A stretch of DNA of 64,000 bases, from positions 1-64,000 of the forward strand of contig JAWSUF010000003.1 of the NCBI GenBank assembly GCA_033549365.1, in the 5' to 3' direction. The stretch is from Acidobacteriota bacterium (GTDB taxonomy: Bacteria > Acidobacteriota > Aminicenantia > Aminicenantales > Saccharicenantaceae). How positions within the stretch are numbered: position 1 is the stretch's first letter; each line of letters starts with the position of its first letter. The notes beneath the pieces were generated by a model that had not been told where the DNA came from, ran no database searches, and saw only the letters and a list, made by a program, of their open reading frames with translations. The position numbers and the translations under genes were made by a program. Of the stretch, positions 16,513 to 24,508 are shown piece by piece.

Positions 16513-18186
16513 TTGGTTCTGAGCCGGTGGCGGGTGCTGGTTTTCGCGGCGGCGGCGGGGTTGATCCTCCATTTCGCTGTTCCGCCGTTCCACAATCCCG
16601 ACGAACCTCAGCATTTTTCCATCGTGGTGAGAAAGGCCTGGGGGGACGAAAAAAAAGACGAAATCGAACGCGGCATCATCGAAATGATGGATCGGGCGGG
16701 TTGGTGGCGGATGGTGGGCATGGGCCAACCCGAGGTATTGCCCCGGAACCTCGCCGATATCCGCTTTATCTCGCGGCGCATGGAAGGTGATATCAAGGAT
16801 CTCCACCGCGGGTTGCTTCTCTATCATCGCACGGCGGCGATGGTCGTCGGTCCGTTGGCCGGAAAGAACCTGGAGCGCCTCTATGTCCTGAACCGGGCGT
16901 TTTCTTATGCGTTGTTTATGGCCGCTCTGCTGGTGCTTTATGGAGCGCTTCAGGCGGTGGTTGCCGGACGGAGGAGGGAGGACGAACCGGACGCGTCGGC
17001 GGCTGTTGCGCGGGGAGAGCCCTTGAATATAAGTGAGGGGGCGCCGCTTCTTTTTGTCCTTTTTCTCCCGCAGCTTTTAATGATTGCACTTTCGACGGGC
17101 TCGGACGCCTGGTGCATTTTTCTGGGAGCGGTCTTTTTCCGGTCGGCCTTCGCCGTCATCCGCGGCGAGGCGGGAGGGGCCGCGGTGGTTGGACTTTTTG
17201 GTGCGACGGTGGCCGGAGTTTTATCCGATCATTCCGTTCTTGTTTTTGCGCCGTTGGCGGTCGTCGCCTCCCTTTTCGCCTTCAAATGGAACAATCCCGT
17301 GAGATCCGTTCTCATTGTGTTGTCCTTCGCTCTGGGCATTCTGGTCGTTGCCTTCGTTCTCGTTCAGGTCTTCCCGCTCGAAGTCGAGAGAAATTTCATT
17401 TACCTCAAGGCCAGAGTCACGGGATCCCTGAACACGTTCGGAACCGGAATGGATAGCCTGTTTTTCTCTCGTCTTGCTGAAAGCTTTTTCCTGCGGTTCG
17501 GCTGGATGGGATTCGGTGCGCCGAGGACCGTCCTATGGGGATGGAAAATATCCGGCCTTGTTGCGTCGTTCGGAATTGTGTTTCTTTTTATCCGGACGAT
17601 GGTGCGGCGGATGCGGGGGAGAGGCCCGATGTTGAAAGTCCTGGCATTCGCCGCTTTGGCAGCGGTTGTTCAGGCCCTGCTGACCCGCTTGGCGACCACA
17701 TCGCCCGAGGTCATGTATGCCCAGGGACGCTATCTTTTTCCGATGCTCCTGCCGATCGCCCTTCTGTTTGTGACCGGGTTCCGGGAGTTTTTTGATAGCG
17801 TCGAGCGCGGCGCCGCCGGTATTTCGCGGTTGGCCCGCTCGGTTTTTGGGAGGAGAGCGGATAAGATTAATTTTTCCGAGAGCGATGCGAAAGGCTCCTG
17901 TTTATCAGGAGGTGTCGCTGAGAAAGAAGCGCGTGGGGTGCGAGACGGCCAAGACGGTTTTTTTGGTCTTGCAGGAAGGGGAGGCGGGGCGGCCTTGTCG
18001 GATGAAAAGACGTGGGAGGCGCCGGGGGATGCGCTTGTGCCGATCGGCCCCCGGCCGCCGAGGCTGGGGGAATGGGCCGTAACGGCATTTCTCATCGCCG
18101 AGCTGCTCGTTCTCGGCTATGCCGTATGGGCACTGATCATCCCCGCCTTTCACCTCACCCGCTCCACCCCCATACCCGGCATTTAA
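16513..18186 (+). CDS. DUF2142-family multi-pass membrane protein, probable glycan-related
   Basis: The 557-residue protein opens with a signal-anchor helix followed by HFAVPPFHNPDEPQHF, the hallmark of DUF2142, and carries about ten further helices. DUF2142 proteins resemble lipid-linked-sugar-dependent GT-C enzymes and occur in surface polysaccharide loci, but few have a known function. Between the penultimate and last helices is a hydrophilic low-complexity loop of about 75 residues rich in Gly, Arg and Glu (bases about 17840-18060). The start is TTG 16513, four bases after the previous gene. The stop lies immediately before the outer palindromic repeat at 18187. Confidence 0.78.
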   Translation: MVLSRWRVLVFAAAAGLILHFAVPPFHNPDEPQHFSIVVRKAWGDEKKDEIERGIIEMMDRAGWWRMVGMGQPEVLPRNLADIRFISRRMEGDIKDLHRGLLLYHRTAAMVVGPLAGKNLERLYVLNRAFSYALFMAALLVLYGALQAVVAGRRREDEPDASAAVARGEPLNISEGAPLLFVLFLPQLLMIALSTGSDAWCIFLGAVFFRSAFAVIRGEAGGAAVVGLFGATVAGVLSDHSVLVFAPLAVVASLFAFKWNNPVRSVLIVLSFALGILVVAFVLVQVFPLEVERNFIYLKARVTGSLNTFGTGMDSLFFSRLAESFFLRFGWMGFGAPRTVLWGWKISGLVASFGIVFLFIRTMVRRMRGRGPMLKVLAFAALAAVVQALLTRLATTSPEVMYAQGRYLFPMLLPIALLFVTGFREFFDSVERGAAGISRLARSVFGRRADKINFSESDAKGSCLSGGVAEKEARGVRDGQDGFFGLAGRGGGAALSDEKTWEAPGDALVPIGPRPPRLGEWAVTAFLIAELLVLGYAVWALIIPAFHLTRSTPIPGI

Positions 18187-18410
18187 CCCCGCTCAGACTG
18201 CTGGAAAATGCTGATAATAAATAAAATGAGCGTTTTTAGGGTGCTTTGGCTGCTGGATGTTGTAGATAATAAATAAGATGCTTAATTTTTCTCTTGAAAA
18301 ATGGGAGAATAATCGGCAACTTATTTATATTGAACAACATCCAGCAGCCAAAGCAGAAGAAAACAAGACAAATTGTTTAAAATGAGCAAGATCCAGCAGT
18401 CTGAGCGGGG
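18187..18410. repeat. Palindromic repeat element (outer copy, interrupted by a second copy)
   Basis: The left arm 18187-18214 and right arm 18383-18410 pair at about 24 of 28 positions, starting with 19 perfect bases (CCCCGCTCAGACTGCTGGA and its complement). After the left arm come GATAATAAATA and GCGTTTTTAGG, as in the intact elements at 40569 and 55460. A complete second element (18242-18355) interrupts it at its middle. The pair fills the whole gap between two genes. Confidence 0.75.
18242..18355. repeat. Palindromic repeat element (inner copy)
   Basis: This is a 114-bp element bounded by TGCTTTGGCTGCTGGATGTT and its inverse near 18336-18355. Inside is a smaller hairpin, ATTTTTC-tctt-GAAAAAT. 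It is inserted inside the outer copy, which is direct evidence that these elements can move or be copied. Confidence 0.75.
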
Positions 18411-18413
18411 AAG

Positions 18414-19619
18414 ATGAAGCGAGGGGCGCTTGAGTACCTGGCCTGTCCGGTTTGTCTCGGCGACCTGGATCTGCGGACGGTTGCCCGCACCAAAGACACC
18501 GGTGACTCTCAATCCGCGCCTCCCGACCAGGAATCGCGGGAACCGGAAATCATCGACGGCCTTCTGAATTGCCTCTCCTGCGGGCGGTGGTACCCGATCC
18601 GGAATTTCCTGCCCGAGCTCCTGCCCGACCACCTGAGAGATTGGGGGAGGGATTTGGATTTTCTGCGGAGTCTTGAGCCTTGGGTCGGAGCGGAGTCGGC
18701 GGAATTTCTGAGCCTCACCGCCGCCCCCCCTGCCCGGCAATCTTCCTCCGCCCAGGACGCCGGCCTGGCCTGGAAGATGTCGGAAATGACCATTGTCGAA
18801 CGGATCGACGATCCGGGTTTTTTCGGTCCGGGCGATGTCTCGCCCTTCAATCCGGGGAATCCGGGTTTTACAAACCAGCTCATCCGCCGTTTCGGAAACG
18901 CCCTCTTTCTTCTCGAACTCAAAGCCGGCGGCGTCGTCCTGGACGCCGGGGCCGGCTATGCCTGGACGAGCGAATGGCTGATGCGATCGGGCTTCGTCCC
19001 GATCGGCATCGACATCTGCCGGACCTATCTCGATATCGGCGTCCGCCGCATGCGCGGCCGCATCCCCCACCTGCTTGTCGCCGATGTCGAAAACCTCCCC
19101 CTGAAAAGCGGCTGCCTCGACGCCGTGCTGTGTTATGACGCGTTCCACCATGTGCCCGACCGGAAAAGAGCCATGCAACAGTTTTTCCGGGCCATGACCA
19201 CTCCCGGCCGCGTCGTCCTGGCCGAGCCCGGCGCCGGGCATGAAACCGAGCCGGCCGCCGTCGAGGCCATGCGGCGGTACGGAATTCTCGAAAAAGGGAT
19301 GTCCCTCCATGACGTCGCCGCGTACTGCCGGGGGATCCCCGGTGCCGTCCCCGAGGAGCATCATATCATCCGGACGATCTCAGGAACGGGCCCCCGAGCC
19401 TGCCGGCCCGCCTGGAAAACGATCCTGAAATCCATGCTTTTGGCCGTCATATCCGGACTCGAGTGTCTGGGCGCCAAGGTGCTTCCGGAGAAAATTTCGG
19501 CCTCTCTATTCCGGTCGCTGCATTATGCCGACTGCCATTTCTATGTCGTCAAAAAACAAAACAGCGGAAGAGGGAGGAAAGCGGTCATTGTCAGTTCTCA
19601 GGCGTTTAGGATAAAATGA
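18414..19619 (+). CDS. SAM-dependent methyltransferase with N-terminal zinc-ribbon (Trm112-like) segment
   Basis: The 401-residue protein starts with a Trm112-like zinc segment: LEYLACPVCLGDL, then LLNCLSCGRWYPI, giving four cysteines in two CxxC pairs. The methyltransferase domain follows, with VVLDAGAGYAWTSEWL as motif I, GIDICRTYLDIG, then LVADVENLPLKSGCLDAV and YDAFHHVPDR. The stop overlaps the next gene start (ATGA at 19616-19619), coupling it to the ABC exporter genes. The substrate may be the exported glycan or its lipid carrier; this is inference from context. The start lies four bases after a repeat element. Confidence 0.82.
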   Translation: MKRGALEYLACPVCLGDLDLRTVARTKDTGDSQSAPPDQESREPEIIDGLLNCLSCGRWYPIRNFLPELLPDHLRDWGRDLDFLRSLEPWVGAESAEFLSLTAAPPARQSSSAQDAGLAWKMSEMTIVERIDDPGFFGPGDVSPFNPGNPGFTNQLIRRFGNALFLLELKAGGVVLDAGAGYAWTSEWLMRSGFVPIGIDICRTYLDIGVRRMRGRIPHLLVADVENLPLKSGCLDAVLCYDAFHHVPDRKRAMQQFFRAMTTPGRVVLAEPGAGHETEPAAVEAMRRYGILEKGMSLHDVAAYCRGIPGAVPEEHHIIRTISGTGPRACRPAWKTILKSMLLAVISGLECLGAKVLPEKISASLFRSLHYADCHFYVVKKQNSGRGRKAVIVSSQAFRIK

Positions 19620-20416
19620 ATTTCATGATGCGCCCGGCCATTCAATCTCTCCGGGAACTCGCCGATTACCGCGATCTCCTTTACAACCTCACGCTCTCCG
19701 AGCTCAAGATCCGCTACCGCGGCTCCCTCCTCGGGTTTCTCTGGACGGTGCTGAATCCCCTCTTCTTTCTTCTCATCCTGGCCTTCGTCTTTTCCCGGAT
19801 CATCCGTTTCCATGTCGACAACTACACGATTTTTCTCTTCTCAGGGCTCGTCTCCTGGCTCATGGTCCAGCAGACCGTGACCATCGCCACGGCCTCCGTC
19901 GTCAACAACCAGCACCTCATCCGCAAAGTCTACATCCCCAAGCTTGTCTTTCCCCTGTCGAGCGTCCTGGCCCGCTACGCCGACCATGCCGTCCTCACGG
20001 CCGTGCTTTTTCTCTTCATGGCCCTCTATCGCGCACCCTTCACGCCCTATCTCTTGATTTTACCCTTTGTCATCCTCCTGCACTTCGCTTTCTCGCTCGG
20101 CCTGTCCCTCCTCTTCGCCGTGGCCCATATCCGTGTCCGCGACGTCCAGCAGATCGCCGCCGTTCTCTTCCAGGCTCTCTTTTACGCGACTCCCATTCTC
20201 TATCCCCTCGAGGCGCTTCCCGAAGGCTTCCGGGCCATCCTGCTCTGGAATCCGGCCTATTACTTCGTCGAATGTCTGCGCTGGCCGGTCTACCGGGGCG
20301 GGTTCCCGCCGGCCGATATCCTCCTCACGGCGTCCGGCCTGGCCGCGGCGGCCCTGATCCTGGGTTTCGCCCTGTTCACGCGCAAGGAACGTCTTTTCGT
20401 CTTTCACCTGTCATGA
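19616..20416 (+). CDS. wzm: ABC-2 polysaccharide export permease
   Basis: The 266-residue inner-membrane permease has six predicted helices. It opens with the ELADYRDLLYNLTLSELKIR motif (typical TagG/Wzm N-terminus, RDLxxxxxxRELKxRY-like), followed by GSLLGFLWTVLNPL, and ends with FALFTRKERLFVFHLS. Together with the ATPase encoded immediately downstream (4-base ATGA overlap at 20413-20416) it forms a Wzm/Wzt-type exporter for undecaprenyl-linked polysaccharide. TTGTCA (19588-19593) and TAAAAT overlapping the start codon could be a promoter, but this is weak. Confidence 0.92.
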   Translation: MNFMMRPAIQSLRELADYRDLLYNLTLSELKIRYRGSLLGFLWTVLNPLFFLLILAFVFSRIIRFHVDNYTIFLFSGLVSWLMVQQTVTIATASVVNNQHLIRKVYIPKLVFPLSSVLARYADHAVLTAVLFLFMALYRAPFTPYLLILPFVILLHFAFSLGLSLLFAVAHIRVRDVQQIAAVLFQALFYATPILYPLEALPEGFRAILLWNPAYYFVECLRWPVYRGGFPPADILLTASGLAAAALILGFALFTRKERLFVFHLS

Positions 20417-21696
20417 CGACGACGATGGCTCCGAAAACAACCCGTCCGGCGGTCGTCCTGGACAACGTCGGCGTCCGGTTCCGGCTCGATGCCGCGGGGC
20501 CGGTCAGCCTGCGCCGGGACGGCCTCCGGGCCATGAGCACGGTCTTCCGGAGACGCCGGCGGTCCGAGTTCTGGGCCCTGCGCGATATCGGCCTCGATAT
20601 CCGGCCCGGGGAAATCTTCGGTGTCATCGGCGGGAACGGAGCCGGCAAGAGCACGCTCCTCAAGATCATGGCGGGGATCTACCCGCCGACGACGGGGTCG
20701 GTCCGTGTCGAGGGCATCCCGGCTCCGCTGATCGAACTCGGCGCGGCCTTCAATCCGGAGCTTACGGGTGCGGAGAACATCTTTCTCTCCGGGTCGATCT
20801 ACCGCGTGCCGCGCCGGGAAATCCGCCGCCGTTTCGACGAAATCGCCGAATTTTCGGGAATCCGCGAATTCCTCCACGTCCCCGTCAAGAACTACTCATC
20901 GGGAATGTTCATCCGTCTGGCCTTCTCCATCATCATCTTCTTCCGGCCCGATATCGTCCTCATCGACGAGGTTTTTTCCGTCGGCGACGAGATCTTCCAG
21001 CAGAAGAGCTTCGAGAAGATTCTGTCGTTCCGGGAGCGTGGGGCGGCCATTGTGCTTGTTTCCCATGACCTCAACCTGGTCGCCCGCATCGCCGGTCGGG
21101 TCGCCGTCCTCAGCCGGGGCCGGCTCGCCTTTGTCGGGGAGGCGGGGGAGGCCGTGGCTTTCTACCGCGAACTCCTGCTCGGCGGAGAAAGTCTCGATGC
21201 GGTCCCGATCGGTCAAGGCGGAGCCCGGTCCCCGGCGGGGGATTCCCGCCGCTTCGGCGACCGGCGGGTCGAGATCACGTCCGTTGTCTTCACCGGCGCC
21301 GATGGTCTTCCTCGGACCTCTTTTCGCACCGGAGAGCAATTCGAGGCGCGGCTCGCCTTCAACTCGAAACTTGGGCCCGGCGAAGGCCGTGCGGTTTTCG
21401 GCGTCGGCCTGCACACGGTCTACAGGATGCTGATCTACGGGCCCAATACGCGGGACGGCGGGATGGGGGCTCCCGGCGAGCCGCCCCTCCCTCCCCGCGG
21501 TGTCGTCCGCTTCATCGTGCCCTCCCTGACCCTTCTCCCGGGTGATTATCTCTTTTCCGCCTCGGTCTATGATGCGACGCTCAACACGGCCCATGACCAC
21601 CATGACCAGATGTACCGGTTCCGGGTCGAGGACTGCGGAGCGAAGGAGTTCGGCACAGTCCGGGTCCAATCCCGCTGGGAACTCGAGGAGGCATGA
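20413..21696 (+). CDS. wzt: ABC polysaccharide export ATPase with C-terminal glycan-binding domain
   Basis: The 427-residue protein has Walker A GGNGAGKST (73-81), the signature YSSGM, and Walker B IVLIDEVFSVGDE. A C-terminal beta-sandwich of about 160 residues resembles the Wzt C-terminal domain, which in E. coli O8/O9a recognises the modified end of the glycan. The overlapping start with wzm defines ATG 20413; the upstream in-frame extension is rejected. The next gene starts in the stop codon (21693-21696) and begins with a methyltransferase domain. That order suggests chain-end methylation read by Wzt, an inference from the O8/O9a WbdD-Wzt pairing. Confidence 0.92.
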   Translation: MTTTMAPKTTRPAVVLDNVGVRFRLDAAGPVSLRRDGLRAMSTVFRRRRRSEFWALRDIGLDIRPGEIFGVIGGNGAGKSTLLKIMAGIYPPTTGSVRVEGIPAPLIELGAAFNPELTGAENIFLSGSIYRVPRREIRRRFDEIAEFSGIREFLHVPVKNYSSGMFIRLAFSIIIFFRPDIVLIDEVFSVGDEIFQQKSFEKILSFRERGAAIVLVSHDLNLVARIAGRVAVLSRGRLAFVGEAGEAVAFYRELLLGGESLDAVPIGQGGARSPAGDSRRFGDRRVEITSVVFTGADGLPRTSFRTGEQFEARLAFNSKLGPGEGRAVFGVGLHTVYRMLIYGPNTRDGGMGAPGEPPLPPRGVVRFIVPSLTLLPGDYLFSASVYDATLNTAHDHHDQMYRFRVEDCGAKEFGTVRVQSRWELEEA

Positions 21697-23225
21697 CGGT
21701 CCGCGCCGTCGCCGGCGACCGGAAAAGACGGGATTTTCCGTGGACGTGGGATCAATTCCAGCGCTACGCCGCCCTCGGCGAAATCCTGGCCGCCTCGAAG
21801 CCTGCGGACGGAAGGTCGATCCGCGTGCTCGATGTGGGGGGCGTTTCTCCCGATCGATCGGGGGTGGGCGTCTGGTTCCCGATCCGCCGGATCCATGACG
21901 GGCCGTCCGTCGTGTGTGATGTCGCGGACATCGACGCCCGTTCCGCCTTGGAGGAGGGCTCCGGTTGCTATGTCCGGAGCACGGGCGGCGCACTTCCCTT
22001 CCCCGACCGGGCGTTCGATGTCGCGGCGGCCCTGGACGTCCTGGAACATGTACCCGCCGCCCGTCGCGAAGCCTTTCTCCATGAATTGTGCCGCGTCTCG
22101 TCCGGACTCGTCGTGTTGTCCGCGCCCTGCCGTGATCCCCGGGTCGAGGCCGTCGAGAGCCTCCTAGCGGATCAGGTCCACAGGTTGACCGGCGTCGCCC
22201 AGGCTCAACTTGAAGAGCATCGGCGATACGGATTGCCCGATCCCGGATCCGTGTCGGAAATTCTCGGAAGAGAAATGCCCGCCGGATCGGGAGTCGGCTT
22301 CGGATCCCTGTCCGACACGCTTCTCTTTCATTACGTCCGGAACGATTTTCTGTTGAGGAGGCGGTCCGGCCGCGTCCTCGAAGCCTTGGACCGGTTCCTG
22401 GCGGCCCGCGGTGCGGCCTCGATCCATGAAAAACCCTTTGCCCGGATGCTCTGGGTCTATGGACGGAACATGCCGCAGGCCGATCTCGACGGCCTCCTCC
22501 AAGGGATTCTGAAGCGTCCGGCCGGGGCGGATCCCGGCGGGATCGAATCCCCGTCTCCCGGCGATCTGGCGGCGGAGATGGCCGCCTATCACGCCGGGCA
22601 TACGGTCTCGGCGCTCGTTGCCCTCCCCTCGGGGACGAAACGGCTGGCGTCCTGCCTCGACCATCTTTTGAGCCAGGAAGTGGATTTCGACTTCGAGGTC
22701 TGTGTCTGGGATCCGGATGAGAAACCGGACGTGAGGCGGCTTCTTTCCGGGTCTTATCCGGGTGTCCGTGTTTTCGGGTCCGCGGCGGAAGGTGCGACGG
22801 CGGGAAGTTTCCTGAAGGCCGTGACGACGTTGCGCGGCGCCTGGACGCTCCTTGTCTCGGACCGCGCCCAACTGCCTCGGGAGGTCTCGACGCGCTTGCT
22901 TGAATCGGCCGGCGAGACGGGCGACGGCTCCGTCATCGCCCCCCGGAACGTGCGCCGAAGATATTTCAACGCCGTGTGGATTGGCGGCCGATGGACGCCG
23001 GGGCGGCTCCTGGCCGGCCGGATTCCGCGCCCGTCCCGTCATGTGCCGAAGCCGGCGGAGGCCGCCTGGATTTACAGCGAATGTCTTTTTTTCGAGCGGA
23101 GCCTGATCTTCTCCCGGCGATTCCCCTCCGGGCGCCTCGGCCGCCGGGACGTTTTCCTGTGGCGGGCCTCCGGGCGGGGTGTCCGTCCGGAATACCTCTC
23201 CCGGGTTTCGGTTTTCATCCGCTGA
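21693..23225 (+). CDS. Methyltransferase fused to a GT2-like domain
   Basis: The 510-residue protein begins with a SAM methyltransferase domain: IRVLDVGGVSPDRSG, VVCDVADIDA, ALPFPDRAFDVAAALDVLEH. From about residue 300 a second region has a GT-A-like pattern (HTVSALVALPSGTKRLASCL, FEVCVWDPDEK, LLVSDRAQLP), but no clear D-x-D. The second domain may be degenerate or bind rather than transfer sugar. The start overlaps the wzt stop. This fusion immediately behind a Wzt with a C-terminal domain is a candidate chain-terminator. The split into two domains is my reading from motifs; a structure prediction would settle it. Confidence 0.65.
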   Translation: MTVRAVAGDRKRRDFPWTWDQFQRYAALGEILAASKPADGRSIRVLDVGGVSPDRSGVGVWFPIRRIHDGPSVVCDVADIDARSALEEGSGCYVRSTGGALPFPDRAFDVAAALDVLEHVPAARREAFLHELCRVSSGLVVLSAPCRDPRVEAVESLLADQVHRLTGVAQAQLEEHRRYGLPDPGSVSEILGREMPAGSGVGFGSLSDTLLFHYVRNDFLLRRRSGRVLEALDRFLAARGAASIHEKPFARMLWVYGRNMPQADLDGLLQGILKRPAGADPGGIESPSPGDLAAEMAAYHAGHTVSALVALPSGTKRLASCLDHLLSQEVDFDFEVCVWDPDEKPDVRRLLSGSYPGVRVFGSAAEGATAGSFLKAVTTLRGAWTLLVSDRAQLPREVSTRLLESAGETGDGSVIAPRNVRRRYFNAVWIGGRWTPGRLLAGRIPRPSRHVPKPAEAAWIYSECLFFERSLIFSRRFPSGRLGRRDVFLWRASGRGVRPEYLSRVSVFIR

Positions 23226-23226
23226 C

Positions 23227-24501
23227 ATGAAAATCCTTCACTGCCTGCACAATTATCATCCCGCCCGGGGCGGGGCGGAAGAATTGATGCGCCGTGTCGG
23301 CGAACGGCTGGCGGCGCGGGGTCACGAGATTGCGGTTTTGGCGTCCAATGCGTGGTCGGTCGAAAATTATTTTCTTCCGCGATGCGGCCGGGGCCTGATG
23401 CCTCCGGGGGAGGAAATATTGAACGGCCTCCGCGTGCGGCGCGTCCCTTTCAGCCGGCGCGGGGCGCGGTTTCTTAATCTCATGCGGGCCGTTGCGCGGC
23501 GACTGCCCGTCCCGGGCGGTCCGCGCATCAGGGCGCTCGCCTGGGGGCCGAGGAGCCGGGCCTATGCCCGGGCCGCCGAAGAGGAGGCGGGCCGGGTCGA
23601 TCTTATCGTCGCCTGTCCCTTACCGACCCTCAATGTCGGTTATGCCTGGAAGGCGGCCCGGAGGCGGAGGCGGCCGCTTGTCGTCGTCCCCTGTTTCCAT
23701 ACCGAGGACCCGTCGACCTACGACAATCCCCTCTATGACCGCTGGATGCGGGGCGCCGAGGCCGTGATTGCCCTCACGGAGGGCGAAAAAGAATACCTGG
23801 AGAGAAGACCGGGACTTCGGGGAGTGAATGTCCGGGTGGCAGGCGTCGGGATCGACCTCGACCCAGACGGCGCCCCGGATGGGGATCGAACCCGCGAAAA
23901 ATACGGCATTCCGGCCGGCGATGTGATTCTCTTCCTCGGCCAGCATGGGCTCCATAAAGGGTTGAAGGATCTCATCGCGGCCATGGAGATCTTCTGGGAT
24001 GGAGGCGGCCCGGCTTGCCTGGTCATCGCCGGCAACCCGACGTCGCACACTCCGGAGATCGAGAAGTCGGCCTCGGCCGTGTCCGCGGCCCGGGGCCGGA
24101 AGATCATCGTGATCAAGGGATTTCCCGAAGAGGACAAGCGTGCCCTCCTGAGAGAGGCTTCGGTTTTCGTCATGGTCTCGCCCTTCGAGTCCTTCGGCAT
24201 CGTTTTTCTCGAAGCCTGGCGCGAGGGACTTCCGGTCGTGGGATGCGTGCGCGGCGCCTCGGCGAAAGTCATCGAACCTTTCGCCGACGGGTTGCTCGTC
24301 GAGGCGGGCCGGCCGCGGGAACTGGCCGGTGCGCTCCTGGCGCTGATCCTCGATCCCGAAACCCGGAGGAGGATGGGGGAGCGCGGCCGGGCCCGGGTCG
24401 TTGAACGGTATGCGTGGGAAAATGTTATCATGGAGTGGGAGAAAATCTACCGGGACGCCGCCGGCGCGGGACCGGCGTCGGCGGTCTCACGACGAAGGTG
24501 A
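23227..24501 (+). CDS. Family 4 glycosyltransferase
   Basis: The 424-residue GT-B enzyme opens with MKILHCLHNYHPARGGAEEL, shows a donor-lobe motif ILFLGQHGLHKGLKDLI, and ends with FVMVSPFESFGIVFLEAWR, the usual E-x7-E-like region of GT4. It is encoded two bases after the methyltransferase/GT-like gene and is probably the last gene of the ABC-export operon. Its sugar donor cannot be inferred. The start ATG 23227 is preferred to 23179, which overlaps the preceding gene. Confidence 0.87.
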   Translation: MKILHCLHNYHPARGGAEELMRRVGERLAARGHEIAVLASNAWSVENYFLPRCGRGLMPPGEEILNGLRVRRVPFSRRGARFLNLMRAVARRLPVPGGPRIRALAWGPRSRAYARAAEEEAGRVDLIVACPLPTLNVGYAWKAARRRRRPLVVVPCFHTEDPSTYDNPLYDRWMRGAEAVIALTEGEKEYLERRPGLRGVNVRVAGVGIDLDPDGAPDGDRTREKYGIPAGDVILFLGQHGLHKGLKDLIAAMEIFWDGGGPACLVIAGNPTSHTPEIEKSASAVSAARGRKIIVIKGFPEEDKRALLREASVFVMVSPFESFGIVFLEAWREGLPVVGCVRGASAKVIEPFADGLLVEAGRPRELAGALLALILDPETRRRMGERGRARVVERYAWENVIMEWEKIYRDAAGAGPASAVSRRR

Positions 24502-24508
24502 GAACAAC

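Noticed and set aside
18187-18410. A rho-independent terminator pair
   Set aside because: The arms are far longer than terminator stems, the loops are about 60-170 bases, and the same sequence recurs at other loci with one copy nested in another.
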